The notes: a model not told the origin generated them from the sequence alone. A stretch of DNA of 53,254 bases from Rikenellaceae bacterium (GCA_015059805.1 SUZO01000015.1:1-53254); one strand, 5' to 3'; shown: positions 17,467 to 25,697, counted from the stretch's first letter. Made by a program: numbers and translations.

Positions 17467-18666
17467 CTATCGCTTAATATGCACTGCAAGACCGCCCTCG
17501 GAGGTTTCGCGGTAGAGGCTTGGCAGGTTTAGTCCCGTCTCATTCATCACCTCCACAACCTTATCAAAGGATACAAGATGCGAGCCGTCAGAGAGTGTCG
17601 CAAAGGCGTTAGCGTCAAGTGCGCGGGCAGCAGCCACGGCATTGCGCTCAATGCAAGGCACCTGAACAAGTCCACAAACAGGGTCGCAGGTGAGTCCTAA
17701 GTGGTGCTCAAGACCCATCTCGGCAGCATACTCAATCTGAGCTGGTGTGCCACCAAAGAGCTGACACGCTGCAGCAGCTGCCATGGCGCAGGCAACACCA
17801 ATCTCGCCCTGACAACCAACCTCTGCGCCAGAGATAGATGCGTTGCACTTTACTACATTGCCAAATAGACCCGCCGTAGCAAGGGCGCGCAAAACTCTGA
17901 TACGCAAAAACTCGCGCGAAGTGGTCATGTGGTACAATACACCTGGAAGAACTCCGCAAGAGCCGCACGTAGGGGCAGTAACTACCGTACCACCAGAGGC
18001 GTTCTCCTCGGCAACGGCAAGGGCATAGGCATATATTCGTGCGCGAGAGCTCAGTGAGCCAGTGTAGCTCTTGCTCTTCACGTAGTAGGTGCTTGCCTTG
18101 CGTGCCACCTTCAGTCCACCAGGTAGTACGCCGTCATTGTTGAGTCCATTTTGTACGGTCTGGCACATAACTGTCCAGATATGGTCAAGGTAGTCCCAAA
18201 TCTCCTTGCCCTCGCACTGCTCTACATACTCCCAGTAGGTCTTGCCCTCATCGTAGCACCACTGCTTGATTTCACTGATTGTAGTCAGCGGGTAGATACT
18301 CTCAGGAGCTGCAGCAACGGTATTTTCATTGGCAAGTGAGCCACCACCAACGCTAAAGATAGTCCAACTATCATACACTTCACCGCCCTTGAGCGCCTCA
18401 AAGAGCATTCCATTAGGGTGGAAGTCCAGCACAATATCCGCCTTCCAGACAATCTCTGTAGGAGCAAGAGGCTCAAGTACAGAGAGTATCGCGCTGTGTG
18501 TAAGGTGACCCTTACCTGTTGCAGCAAGAGAGCCATAGAGCGTTACACGGTATGCCTCAGCATCCTGAGTGCGAGCAGCAAACTGTTCGGCAGCTCGCTT
18601 TGGTCCCATGGTGTGGCTACTTGATGGTCCACAACCAATTTTATATAGTTCTTTTAGTGATTCCAT
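17467..18666 (-). CDS. sdaA: L-serine ammonia-lyase, iron-sulfur, single chain
   Basis: 399 residues from the ATG at 18666; an upstream extension would cross the promoter. N-terminal beta domain with the phosphate-like loop GPSSSHTMGP, C-terminal alpha domain with cysteines arranged to hold a 4Fe-4S cluster (VKCNASISGAEVGCQGE, LTCDPVCGLVQVPC). It converts L-serine to pyruvate and ammonia in the cytoplasm. Single gene with its own promoter, divergent from the esterase gene. Confidence 0.97.
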   Translation of the reverse strand: MESLKELYKIGCGPSSSHTMGPKRAAEQFAARTQDAEAYRVTLYGSLAATGKGHLTHSAILSVLEPLAPTEIVWKADIVLDFHPNGMLFEALKGGEVYDSWTIFSVGGGSLANENTVAAAPESIYPLTTISEIKQWCYDEGKTYWEYVEQCEGKEIWDYLDHIWTVMCQTVQNGLNNDGVLPGGLKVARKASTYYVKSKSYTGSLSSRARIYAYALAVAEENASGGTVVTAPTCGSCGVLPGVLYHMTTSREFLRIRVLRALATAGLFGNVVKCNASISGAEVGCQGEIGVACAMAAAAACQLFGGTPAQIEYAAEMGLEHHLGLTCDPVCGLVQVPCIERNAVAAARALDANAFATLSDGSHLVSFDKVVEVMNETGLNLPSLYRETSEGGLAVHIKR

Positions 18667-18670
18667 AGCG

Positions 18671-18698
18671 CAAATATAGATATTTTTTTGTACATTTG
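18671..18698. promoter_or_regulatory. Divergent promoters of sdaA and the esterase gene
   Basis: Minus strand TATATTTG (18678-18671) lies 4 nt before the sdaA ATG, implying a near-leaderless mRNA. Plus strand TACATTTG (18691-18698) lies 20 nt before the esterase ATG. The -33 elements are weak for both. Confidence 0.55.
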
Positions 18699-18718
18699 TG
18701 AAAACTAACACAAATAAT

Positions 18719-19513
18719 ATGCTGAGATTGTTGCTACTACTTTGCTCTGTGGCTTTGTCTACTCTCTGTTGCGTGGCAAATAATCGCGCAGGGAAGATTG
18801 TCTCTGTTAAAAGCGAGGGAATGACTCGCCGCGCACTTGTCTATGCTCCGCAAAGTCAAAAATCAGCTGCACCACTGGTCTTTGTCTTTCATGGCAGGGG
18901 TGGAAGTATGACTGGAATCTCTAAAAAATTGGATATTCACAACTTTTGGAGCGAGGCTATTGTCGTCTATCCGCAGGGTATGTGGTGCGAGGGCGGCTAT
19001 CGTGACGGCTTTGGCTGGGTGATTAGTGATACGGATGACGAGGGACGAGATATCCGATTCTTTGATCTCTTGTTAGAGTATCTTGAGAAGAATTATAGTG
19101 TAGACGCGGATAATATCTTCGCTACAGGTCACTCCAATGGTGGAGGATTTACGTACGCACTTTGGGCATTTCGCGGTGATAAATTCAAGGGTTTTGCACC
19201 GTCAGCATCGAGTACGCGTAGGTTAGGCGAGAATGCAAAAAAGAGAACTCCTAAGCCAGTTTTTATTATGGCAGGCGTGCAGGATGAGATTGTACGGATT
19301 GATAGGGTAAGGCGTGATGTAGCGGAGGCAAAGCGAATAAATGGCTGCGCTGGCTCACCGATTAAGTTTACGGACTCTACAACAATCTACTATGGAGAGA
19401 ACGGAGCAGATGTGGTTGATGCTATTCACCCATTTGGTCATGATATACAGAGAGATATGCTGCCAGAGATGGTAGAATTTTTCAAATATTTGTGCCACGA
19501 TAACAAGAAATAG
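18719..19513 (+). CDS. Secreted PHB-depolymerase/LpqC-like esterase
   Basis: 264 residues from the ATG at 18719; a GTG at 18698 is the last base of the -7 box and is rejected. Signal peptide, perhaps lipidated (LSTLCC). Alpha/beta hydrolase fold of the PHB depolymerase/feruloyl esterase group: oxyanion-side FHGRGGSM, nucleophile elbow GHSNGGGF, likely acid in AGVQDEIV and His in HPFGHDIQ. Such enzymes cleave esters on plant polysaccharides or similar substrates; the actual substrate is not readable here. Confidence 0.85.
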   Translation: MLRLLLLLCSVALSTLCCVANNRAGKIVSVKSEGMTRRALVYAPQSQKSAAPLVFVFHGRGGSMTGISKKLDIHNFWSEAIVVYPQGMWCEGGYRDGFGWVISDTDDEGRDIRFFDLLLEYLEKNYSVDADNIFATGHSNGGGFTYALWAFRGDKFKGFAPSASSTRRLGENAKKRTPKPVFIMAGVQDEIVRIDRVRRDVAEAKRINGCAGSPIKFTDSTTIYYGENGADVVDAIHPFGHDIQRDMLPEMVEFFKYLCHDNKK

Positions 19514-19535
19514 TGGGTGCATTACTCACTTTTTT
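19512..19535 (+). terminator. Terminator after the esterase gene
   Basis: AGTGGGT (19512-19518) pairs with ACTCACT (19524-19530) with one G-U pair, followed by six T. Confidence 0.6.
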
Positions 19536-19565
19536 ACGATATTTTGCGAAAAATAGCCACAGAAA

Positions 19566-19597
19566 TTTGGAAGTAACAAAAATCTGTATTACTTTTG
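19566..19597 (+). promoter_or_regulatory. tRNA-His promoter
   Basis: TTTG (19566-19569), 20 nt, TACTTTTG (19590-19597), placed 26 nt before the tRNA. Confidence 0.7.
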
Positions 19598-19622
19598 TCC
19601 CCGATTTGGAAACAAATCACAT

Positions 19623-19697
19623 GGTGGATGTAGCTCAGCTGGTTAGAGTGACGGATTGTGGTTCCGAAGGTCGTGGGTTCGAATCCCATCTTCCACC
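19623..19697 (+). tRNA. tRNA-His (GTG anticodon)
   Basis: Cloverleaf with encoded extra 5' G (19623) opposite C73, the histidine identity feature. The anticodon loop reads TTGTGGT with anticodon GTG. T-loop TTCGAAT is canonical and CCA is not encoded. Two mismatches are visible: T-T at positions 6-67 of the acceptor stem and A-A at 27-43 of the anticodon stem. It is followed at once by repeats that copy its 3' end, so it looks like a used integration target. Confidence 0.95.
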
Positions 19698-19827
19698 CTT
19701 GAAAGCAGGATGCGAGGTATAACCTCGCATCTTTTTTTTGTTTTGCGGAAGACTGTAAGCAAGCTCCCACTTCCGCAAAACAAAAAAAGGAGCTGCGCTC
19801 CTCCTGCTTTCAATGGCGGAAGATGGG
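19685..19827. repeat. Nested palindrome N1 (cloverleaf layout)
   Basis: Outer arms: CCCATCTTCC (19685-19694) with GGAAGATGGG (19818-19827), and TTGAAAGCAGGA (19699-19710) with TCCTGCTTTCAA (19802-19813). Inside are side hairpin 19709-19731, a perfect 19-bp central stem (19733-19751 with 19770-19788), and side hairpin AGGAGC-TGC-GCTCCT (19788-19802). The outermost arm is the tRNA 3' end itself. Confidence 0.85.
19709..19739 (+). terminator. tRNA-His terminator
   Basis: GATGCGAGGT (19709-19718) pairs perfectly with ACCTCGCATC (19722-19731), followed by eight T. It also forms the first side hairpin of the nested palindrome at 19685-19827. Confidence 0.85.
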
Positions 19828-19923
19828 AAATTGTAGGGTTACCTCAGTCGTGTATCTCCGCACCGCCACAAGTGGCGACTGCGGCACTCCTTCGGTGATG
19901 ACGCGCAAGCGCGACATTCAAAT

Positions 19924-20055
19924 CCCATCTTCCACCCAAAGTTTGAAAGTCTTGCAAAGCAAGACTTTTTTTATTTGTGTAGCCGTGCAAACTTGTTTGC
20001 AAACGGCTATACAAATAAAAAAAGCAGTGTCTGTGACACTTTCAAACTTTGGAAG
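19924..20055. repeat. Nested palindrome N2 (cloverleaf layout)
   Basis: Same layout as N1 with other sequence: outer arms AAAGTTTGAAAGT (19938-19950) and ACTTTCAAACTTT (20038-20050); side hairpin AAGTCTTGC/GCAAGACTT (19947-19967); central stem 19966-19986 with 20003-20023 (one wobble); side hairpin AGTGTC-TGT-GACACT (20026-20040). A tRNA 3' end copy starts it, and only GGAAG of the matching outer arm remains on the right. Confidence 0.85.
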
Positions 20056-20228
20056 TGTCCCCGCGGCGAGCGGTAGGGATGGGCGTAACGGAGCAAGCAC
20101 CGCTTGCGCAGTAGCCAATCCCATCTTCCGTTTGCGTGCAAAAGGCTTTCAAACTTTGGAAGTGTCCCCGCGGCGAGCGGTAGGGATGGGCGTAACGGAG
20201 CAAGCACCGCTTGCGCAGTAGCCAATCC
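20039..20228 (+). repeat. 83-bp tandem direct repeat, period 107 bp
   Basis: 20039-20121 and 20146-20228 are identical over 83 bp (begins CTTTCAAACTTTGG, contains GCGGCGAGCGGTAGGG, ends GTAGCCAATCC). The first copy continues into the short tRNA-end copy CATCTTCC; the second does not. Frames on either strand here repeat with the DNA and look non-coding. Confidence 0.9.
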
Positions 20229-20243
20229 ATCTATTACATAATA

Positions 20244-20271
20244 TTTGAGCCTTGCAACGGCAAGGCTCAAA
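20244..20271. terminator. Terminator-like hairpin after the DPP4 gene
   Basis: TTTGAGCCTTG (20244-20254) and CAAGGCTCAAA (20261-20271), perfect 11 bp with a 6-nt loop, 11 nt beyond the dpp4 stop. Confidence 0.6.
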
Positions 20272-20281
20272 CTATTTTATA

Positions 20282-22399
20282 CTACAGATTATCAAGGGTG
20301 TAGTCTATCATCTTCTGGCGCACGAGCGTGGTGCAGGATGGTAGCATAGAGTGGTTTTGGTCGGGGTAGACCATCATATCGTACTGTTTGCCGGCGGAGT
20401 TGAGGCGGCGGCACATCTCCATGCTGTTCTGGAAGTGAACGTTATCATCTGCCGTACCGTGGATAATCAGTAGTTGGGTGCGTGGCGAGAGCTTCTCGGC
20501 ATGGCTAAGTGGCGAATTATTGTCATATCCCGCAGGGTTATCTTGTGGCAGTCCGTTGTAAATCTCGGTATAGATTGTATCGTAGTATCTCCACGAGGTC
20601 ACTGGAGCTACGGCGATAGCCATTTTAAAGAGACCCTCGCCATGCAGAGCGCAGTTTAGTGCCATAAATCCTCCATATGACCAGCCGTAGATGCCTATGC
20701 GAGAGCGGTCTACGTATGGCAGAGTAGCGAGGTAGCGGGCAAAGGATATTTGATCCTCATACTCTCGGCGACCAAGGTCGGCATAGGTGCATTTCTTAAA
20801 CTCTTCTCCGCGAAATCCTGTTCCGCGACCATCGCAACAAGCAACGATATATCCGTGGCGCGTAAGGGCATCCTCCCAGTCTGCACCCCAACGATTAGCT
20901 ACGGACTGTGACCCTGGACCCGAATATTGGGTCAGAAGCACTGGGTAGAGTTTTGCAGGGTCGTAATCCTTTGGTAGCTGAATGTAGTAGTTAAGAGTGT
21001 CGCCTCGCTCGGTGATAAACTGGCGATACTCCTTTCTCTGAAGCTCACCTGCCGCAGCTACAGCTTTACGACGGTCGGCAAGGGTGTCTATCGTTGTGCC
21101 GTCAGCGCGGTTTACGGTGATGATATTTGGCGTCTGAGAGTTGCTAAATGTGCGCACGTAGTACTTCATGCCCGCAGAGGGGGCAATGGTGTTGTATCCA
21201 CCCTCTGGCGTAAGCAGACGTCGTGACTTGCCATTTAGGCGCACTGCGTAGAGGTCGCGCTCAAGTGGCGAGCGCTCAGTAGAGGTGTAGTAGATACTCT
21301 TGCCGTCGTAGCCTACAAGTGAGACAACCTCCCAGCGACCCGATGTAATGGCATTTAATCTTCCCTTTGATACAGAGTGTAGGTAGAGGTGCATCCAGCC
21401 GGCAGAGGTCTCCTCCTTGACGATAAACCTCTCGCCGTCAATAAAGGTTATAGTTGAACTGTTTGGTCGCTCAACATAGCGAGGGGAGCTCTCGGTATAG
21501 ATAACCTTTTGTGTTCCATCTTCGTTGCACATAACTACCTCAAAGTTGTTCTGCAGACGGTTTACACGATAGAAGTACAACTTGTTTGCGGGTGTCCAAG
21601 CGACATTAAAGATGTATTGGTCGGTGTTGTTGCCTACATCAATCTTGGTGCGACTCTGGCTTGCAATATCGTAGAGATATAGCTCAACAACAGAGTTCTT
21701 GTCGCCTGCCTTTGGATACTTGAACGAGTATGCGTGGTTGTAGAGGGTGTTGTCAAAGCGCATCATCTCAAATGTCGGCACTGCACTCTCATCAAAACGC
21801 AGGTAGGCAATCTTTTTACCATCATTTGAAAATGCGTAGGCGCGGGTAAAACCATACTCCTCCTCATAGACCCAGTCAGATGTGCCGTTGATAATCTCGT
21901 TCCAGCGGCCATCATTGGTTATGGCGGTGGTACTCTTACTAATAATATTATATAGGTATAGATTGTTACCCTTGCTATAAGCGATATTATTACCATCTGG
22001 GGAGAAGGTCATATCTCTCACCGCCTCAAAGTTTGCCAGTTGTTGCTGACCGCTCATGAGCATATAGTCGGCAGTATAAGAGTGCCTATATATAGGGTTT
22101 ACACTGGCAGCCTTAGGGAAGAGGACCATCTGTTCATCTGCCGAGAGGGTATATCCAGCTACAGCGCAAGGGGCAGTAAAGAGCGTGTCACACACACTCT
22201 TGTCGCTATATGAGCGGCAAAGAATGCTGTTTTTGCTTAGTACAGTGTAGTGCTCGCCATCTTTCATGCTTCGCAGTGCCGATATTCCACGGTTGGCTCT
22301 GCGGATTTTGAGAATGTCGCTATAGCTGCCCTGTGCAGTAAGTGTAGCAGCGATGGCTACTATAACCACCGCTGCCAATCTTCTAAATATCGTCAACAT
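20282..22399 (-). CDS. dpp4: Dipeptidyl peptidase IV (S9B)
   Basis: 705 residues from the ATG at 22399, which gives a clean signal peptide (MLTIFRRLAAVVIVAIAATLTAQ); a longer frame upstream would overlap the neighbour by 65 bp. N-terminal beta-propeller with the substrate-amine motif DWVYEEEYGF, C-terminal alpha/beta hydrolase with nucleophile GWSYGG, acid HGTADDNVHF and His DQNHSM. It releases X-Pro or X-Ala dipeptides from peptide N-termini in the periplasm. It overlaps the 3' end of the upstream gene by 17 bp, suggesting coupled translation. Confidence 0.96.
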   Translation of the reverse strand: MLTIFRRLAAVVIVAIAATLTAQGSYSDILKIRRANRGISALRSMKDGEHYTVLSKNSILCRSYSDKSVCDTLFTAPCAVAGYTLSADEQMVLFPKAASVNPIYRHSYTADYMLMSGQQQLANFEAVRDMTFSPDGNNIAYSKGNNLYLYNIISKSTTAITNDGRWNEIINGTSDWVYEEEYGFTRAYAFSNDGKKIAYLRFDESAVPTFEMMRFDNTLYNHAYSFKYPKAGDKNSVVELYLYDIASQSRTKIDVGNNTDQYIFNVAWTPANKLYFYRVNRLQNNFEVVMCNEDGTQKVIYTESSPRYVERPNSSTITFIDGERFIVKEETSAGWMHLYLHSVSKGRLNAITSGRWEVVSLVGYDGKSIYYTSTERSPLERDLYAVRLNGKSRRLLTPEGGYNTIAPSAGMKYYVRTFSNSQTPNIITVNRADGTTIDTLADRRKAVAAAGELQRKEYRQFITERGDTLNYYIQLPKDYDPAKLYPVLLTQYSGPGSQSVANRWGADWEDALTRHGYIVACCDGRGTGFRGEEFKKCTYADLGRREYEDQISFARYLATLPYVDRSRIGIYGWSYGGFMALNCALHGEGLFKMAIAVAPVTSWRYYDTIYTEIYNGLPQDNPAGYDNNSPLSHAEKLSPRTQLLIIHGTADDNVHFQNSMEMCRRLNSAGKQYDMMVYPDQNHSMLPSCTTLVRQKMIDYTLDNL

Positions 22400-23069
22400 T
22401 AAATTCGTAGTTAAGTCGTTTTCCTGTGACAAAGGTTGAACTGTCAAATTTGTTGTTAAATTGGTCTACTGTAACCCTCTTGTACTGCTCGTATGGAGGT
22501 GTTAGCAGGTCAAAGTTTACGGCGTAGTAGATTGCCGACTCAAGGATGGCAATAAGTCGCTCACGGTCAATCTCCGCCTTGCCAAAGTTCATGGCGCGCA
22601 TGCTGTTCTGACGCTTGCCCTCAACAAAGAACATACGCTCACGGTTGATAAAGATACGTCCGATAAGATAACCCTCGTCAGCAGAACGCTTATCCTTGAA
22701 TGAGTCGGAGAGGAAGTCGTAGATGTCAATCATGCCGCAGTAGCAGTTTGCCCTGTCCTGCTGCACGTAGCTATTTTGCCAAATGATGTGGTTAGAATCA
22801 AACTGGAAGATGTCGGTGTGCATCTTGAAGATAAGTAGGTCTGATGCAATCTGCAGCTGAGCCTCGTGCTTACCACGGTCACGATACTCAAGCCTTACGC
22901 GACGGTCTACCTTGCCCTCAAGTGCATCCTCCATCTCAGATGCCATCTCAAAAAGGGTATCTTTCAAAAGGTTGAACACTGCAAAGGTGTTATCAAATAC
23001 CCTCTGCTTGAGCATGGACTTCTCAATGATAGTCCCCAGAATTTTCTCTCTTAATGGTTGTGCTGTCAT
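22383..23069 (-). CDS. Conserved hypothetical protein upstream of dpp4
   Basis: 228 residues from the ATG at 23069; a longer TTG-initiated frame begins inside the promoter. No signal peptide or membrane helix, so cytoplasmic. The N-terminal half is helical (ILGTIIEKSMLKQRVFDNTFAVFNLLKDTLFEMASEMED), followed by an alpha/beta part with FQFDSNHIIWQNSYV and YLIGRIFINRERMFFVEGKR. I recognise no catalytic motif. Promoter box TATCTTTG (minus, 23098-23091) precedes it; it is co-transcribed with dpp4. Confidence 0.8.
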   Translation of the reverse strand: MTAQPLREKILGTIIEKSMLKQRVFDNTFAVFNLLKDTLFEMASEMEDALEGKVDRRVRLEYRDRGKHEAQLQIASDLLIFKMHTDIFQFDSNHIIWQNSYVQQDRANCYCGMIDIYDFLSDSFKDKRSADEGYLIGRIFINRERMFFVEGKRQNSMRAMNFGKAEIDRERLIAILESAIYYAVNFDLLTPPYEQYKRVTVDQFNNKFDSSTFVTGKRLNYEFNVDDI

Positions 23070-23150
23070 AACTTTACTTTTTCTCCTGAACAAAGATAGT
23101 AAAAATTATTCAAACGGAGATATGATAGCTTGATTTTTGTAATAAATGTG

Positions 23151-23158
23151 TATCTTTG
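23151..23158 (+). promoter_or_regulatory. -7 box of the glycosyltransferase gene
   Basis: TATCTTTG, 20 nt before the ATG at 23179; no convincing -33 element. It is divergent from the box at 23091-23098. Confidence 0.5.
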
Positions 23159-23178
23159 CGCAATTAAGTTGGTTGATT

Positions 23179-24213
23179 ATGAGTGATAATATAGGTGACT
23201 GCATGCCCAGGGTCTCTGTTGTTATGCCCGCATATAATGTGGAGCAGTACTTGGCGCAGTCAATGGAGTCGGTACTTGCATCAGATTATCCAAATATAGA
23301 GCTTGTAGTTGTTGATGATGGCTCAACGGACTCTACGCTATCAATAGCGCAGCAGTATGAGGCTAAAGATAGCCGAGTCAAGGCGATGACCAAAGAAAAT
23401 GGAGGTCAGGGCGTGGCTCGTAACTATGGCGTAGAGCATAGCTCAGGAAAGTATATCCTTTTTGTAGATTCGGATGATATTATTACAAGTGGCTATATCA
23501 CTAAGGCTGTTGCCGAGATGGAGCGTGACGGTGAGGTGACTGTTGTCACTTGCCGAGGCGAGTTCTTTGATGGTCGCACGGGGTCGTGGAGGCTGAAAAC
23601 CTATACCCAGAAGAGGCTTGCGCAGCGTAACGTATTTACAATTAGTTCGCTTATGCGTCGTGAGGATTTTATACGTGTGGGTGGATTTGATACTACGATG
23701 CACAACTACTGCGAAGATTGGGCGCTCTGGATCTCTATTCTTAAAGATGGTGGCAAGGTTGTTACTCTGCCGACAGTAGAGTTTTTCTATCGCGTAAGAG
23801 CTGGCTCATCGCGCTTTGTGGGACGAAAGTATAGGGGCGAACTGATAGAGGTGCTTAATCGTAAGTTCCCAGACTTCTTTGAGCGTAGGCTTGGTGGTAG
23901 GCTCTACTCTCAACGCTCTATGTCAAAGTATATCAACCCGCTTCGCAACTTTTTCTTTCCACGAAGAGCCTCTGTCTCGCAAAAGTTTAGGTCTCTGTTC
24001 TACTTTGTGAAGGCAGTGCCACGTATTGTGGGTGGTGCTGTAGAGTTTGATGCTGTATGGAACAATACACCTGTGACAATTAAGCGCATAGATGATTTGC
24101 CGTCACGACACGAGCGCGAGTTGGCGATGCAGAGTGGCAAGGTAGTGGGCTACTGCACGGAGTACCGCTTCTGGCTTTGGAGAAGATGTTGGGAGGTTAA
24201 ATTGAAAAGGTAG
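23179..24213 (+). CDS. Family 2 glycosyltransferase
   Basis: 344 residues from the ATG at 23179; the upstream ATG at 23146 is before the promoter box. GT-A fold: VSVVMPAYNVEQYL, nucleotide-binding VVVDDGSTD, metal site LFVDSDD, acceptor/catalytic region NYCEDWALW. The basic C-terminal third (PLRNFFFPRRASVSQKFRSL) may rest on the membrane. Soluble inverting transferase likely acting on a surface glycan; donor unknown. No other glycan-assembly gene is adjacent. Confidence 0.93.
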   Translation: MSDNIGDCMPRVSVVMPAYNVEQYLAQSMESVLASDYPNIELVVVDDGSTDSTLSIAQQYEAKDSRVKAMTKENGGQGVARNYGVEHSSGKYILFVDSDDIITSGYITKAVAEMERDGEVTVVTCRGEFFDGRTGSWRLKTYTQKRLAQRNVFTISSLMRREDFIRVGGFDTTMHNYCEDWALWISILKDGGKVVTLPTVEFFYRVRAGSSRFVGRKYRGELIEVLNRKFPDFFERRLGGRLYSQRSMSKYINPLRNFFFPRRASVSQKFRSLFYFVKAVPRIVGGAVEFDAVWNNTPVTIKRIDDLPSRHERELAMQSGKVVGYCTEYRFWLWRRCWEVKLKR

Positions 24214-24226
24214 AGACAAAAAGAAG

Positions 24227-24344
24227 CTGTCTAACAAGGAGATTTCTGCGTTACGCTTGCCCTCAAAATCCTCACATACGCTACAGTATGCTGCGGTTTT
24301 TCGGGCTACGCAAGCCTTGAAATCCCTCTTGTTATACAACTTCT
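24227..24344 (+). repeat. Dispersed hairpin repeat D1
   Basis: About 118 bp homologous to 50485-50602. The shared core includes CCTCACATACGCT and AGTATGCTGCGGTTT, which pair with each other (CATAC with GTATG). Outer arms TAACAAG and CTTGTTA are shared. Just inside them the arms differ from D2 but still pair (GATTTC with GAAATC here). Confidence 0.8.
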
Positions 24345-24348
24345 AACG

Positions 24349-24390
24349 AAAAGGGAGTGTCTAAAAAAAACTTGTTAGACACTCCCTTTT
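24349..24390. terminator. Bidirectional terminator
   Basis: Perfect 16-bp stem AAAAGGGAGTGTCTAA (24349-24364) with TTAGACACTCCCTTTT (24375-24390), A-rich before and T-rich after, between the convergent glycosyltransferase and GatZ-like genes. Confidence 0.9.
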
Positions 24391-24405
24391 TGTATTGTAA
24401 AGCTA

Positions 24406-25632
24406 TTAGAGCATCTTGTTAAGGTCTACGATGTTGAATGCGTAGAAGTACTTGTCCATATCGTGCTCAATGCGGTCAAGAACGATATTCTCAGGATCCA
24501 TACCTACACGCTTAAGGTTCTCGTAGAGTGAGTTACGAGCAACAAGAGCCTCAGGCTTCTGCCAGATGTAGCGGCAGCCGGTCTTTACAAGCCAAGCGCG
24601 ACGCTCTGGGTCAATCTCGTAGAAATCTACGCCCTTCTCAGACTCAAGCAACCACTTCTTCCAGCGGTTTGACTCGTAAACAAGGCGAGTGAGTACCTCA
24701 GTGATGTGAGAGAGCATAGCTACGCGACCAGCGTTGTAGTACTCAACCTCCTTAGCCTCAAGCTCCTCAAGAGCCTCATACTCGCTAATAGTGAACTCTG
24801 GACCAACGTTTGCACCACCCATACCGCAGAGAGGGTAGTCCTGAGGGTTGCTTACGCCGTCAGTATAGTGACCCTTGATGTAGCTACCAAGTGGGCGAAC
24901 CTTTGCAGTGAGCTTCTTTGCAACCTCACCGTCAAAGAGTGTTGTGTGGAGGTCAGTGCCGACCTTACCAACGATAAAGCAAGGCCATACATCGCTTAGA
25001 CCAACTGCAGCAAGACCCTCCTTAAGCTCGACGAGGAATGTGTCAAAAGTGGTATCATCAGCAAGACCGCCGTGAACCTCCTCAGTACCAACCTCGTAAG
25101 ATACTTCTGGATAGTTGTTTGCACGACGATAATCCTCGCAGTGCTTGATAAGCTCAACGGTACGACGAACAACAAGGTGGATATCTATAACCTCGCCCTT
25201 TGGAACGTTAATATCAACAGTTGGGTCTACGTGAATAAGGTCAAAACCTGCAGCGATAGCAGCCTCAAAAGATGCCTTTACAGCGTTCATAGCGCGCTCA
25301 GTCTCCCAACGCTCTGTATTCTGCTTATCCTTGAGCCATGGACCACCGTGGTCTACAGCGATGATGCAGTCACCAGTAAAGTTGATAGCCTCGCACTCCA
25401 TGCGGCAAACCTTGACAAAATCAGCAGGTGTCATACCAGTGTAACCGCCATCGGTGTCAATCTGGTTGAGTGTTGCAGCGAAGTAGATTGGTGCATTGTT
25501 ACGCTTTGCTGAACGGATAGATGCACGAATTACAGCTGATGAATTTGGGCAGGCAGCAAAGATGGTGCGCTTAACACCAGTCTGCTCCTCAAGCTCTGCC
25601 ATGCGCTTTAAGAGTCTCTCTGTTTTAGCCAT
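24406..25632 (-). CDS. GatZ/KbaZ-like tagatose-bisphosphate aldolase subunit
   Basis: 408 residues, normal for GatZ/KbaZ. TIM-barrel protein with RTIFAACPNSSAVIRASIRSA near the start, DHGGPWLKD, LIHVDPTVD, YEVGTEEVHGG and GKVGTDLH. Family members are non-catalytic partners that stabilise or activate the class II aldolase GatY/KbaY, though free-standing homologues may be enzymes. A class II aldolase gene lies 5.4 kb away on the other strand (30996-31811) and could be its partner; that pairing is inference. Promoter box TACCTTTG (minus, 25705-25698). Confidence 0.9.
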   Translation of the reverse strand: MAKTERLLKRMAELEEQTGVKRTIFAACPNSSAVIRASIRSAKRNNAPIYFAATLNQIDTDGGYTGMTPADFVKVCRMECEAINFTGDCIIAVDHGGPWLKDKQNTERWETERAMNAVKASFEAAIAAGFDLIHVDPTVDINVPKGEVIDIHLVVRRTVELIKHCEDYRRANNYPEVSYEVGTEEVHGGLADDTTFDTFLVELKEGLAAVGLSDVWPCFIVGKVGTDLHTTLFDGEVAKKLTAKVRPLGSYIKGHYTDGVSNPQDYPLCGMGGANVGPEFTISEYEALEELEAKEVEYYNAGRVAMLSHITEVLTRLVYESNRWKKWLLESEKGVDFYEIDPERRAWLVKTGCRYIWQKPEALVARNSLYENLKRVGMDPENIVLDRIEHDMDKYFYAFNIVDLNKML

Positions 25633-25697
25633 TTTTCTAATGTTTATATAGGGTTACATTGTTTGAAATATCAATATCGTTGTGTTCAGATTCACCA

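Larger units (their letters stand above)
19682..20129 (+). repeat. Direct copies of the tRNA-His 3' end (att-like sites)
   Basis: AATCCCATCTTCCACCC occurs as the tRNA 3' end (19682-19698) and again, identical over 17 bp, at 19921-19937. A shorter copy AATCCCATCTTCC is at 20117-20129 and a fragment AATCC at 20224-20228. An inverted copy GGAAGATGGG is at 19818-19827. This is the footprint expected from repeated integration at a tRNA 3' end. No integrase gene is present in the interval. Confidence 0.75.

Noticed and set aside
20039..20228. CRISPR array
   Set aside because: Only two copies, of 83 bp, with one spacer and no cas genes; repeats far too long.
19656..20270. Several open frames of 62-132 codons across the tRNA-His array on both strands
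   Set aside because: They follow the DNA repeats, cover the tRNA 3' end and palindromes, and show no start signals or protein-like composition.
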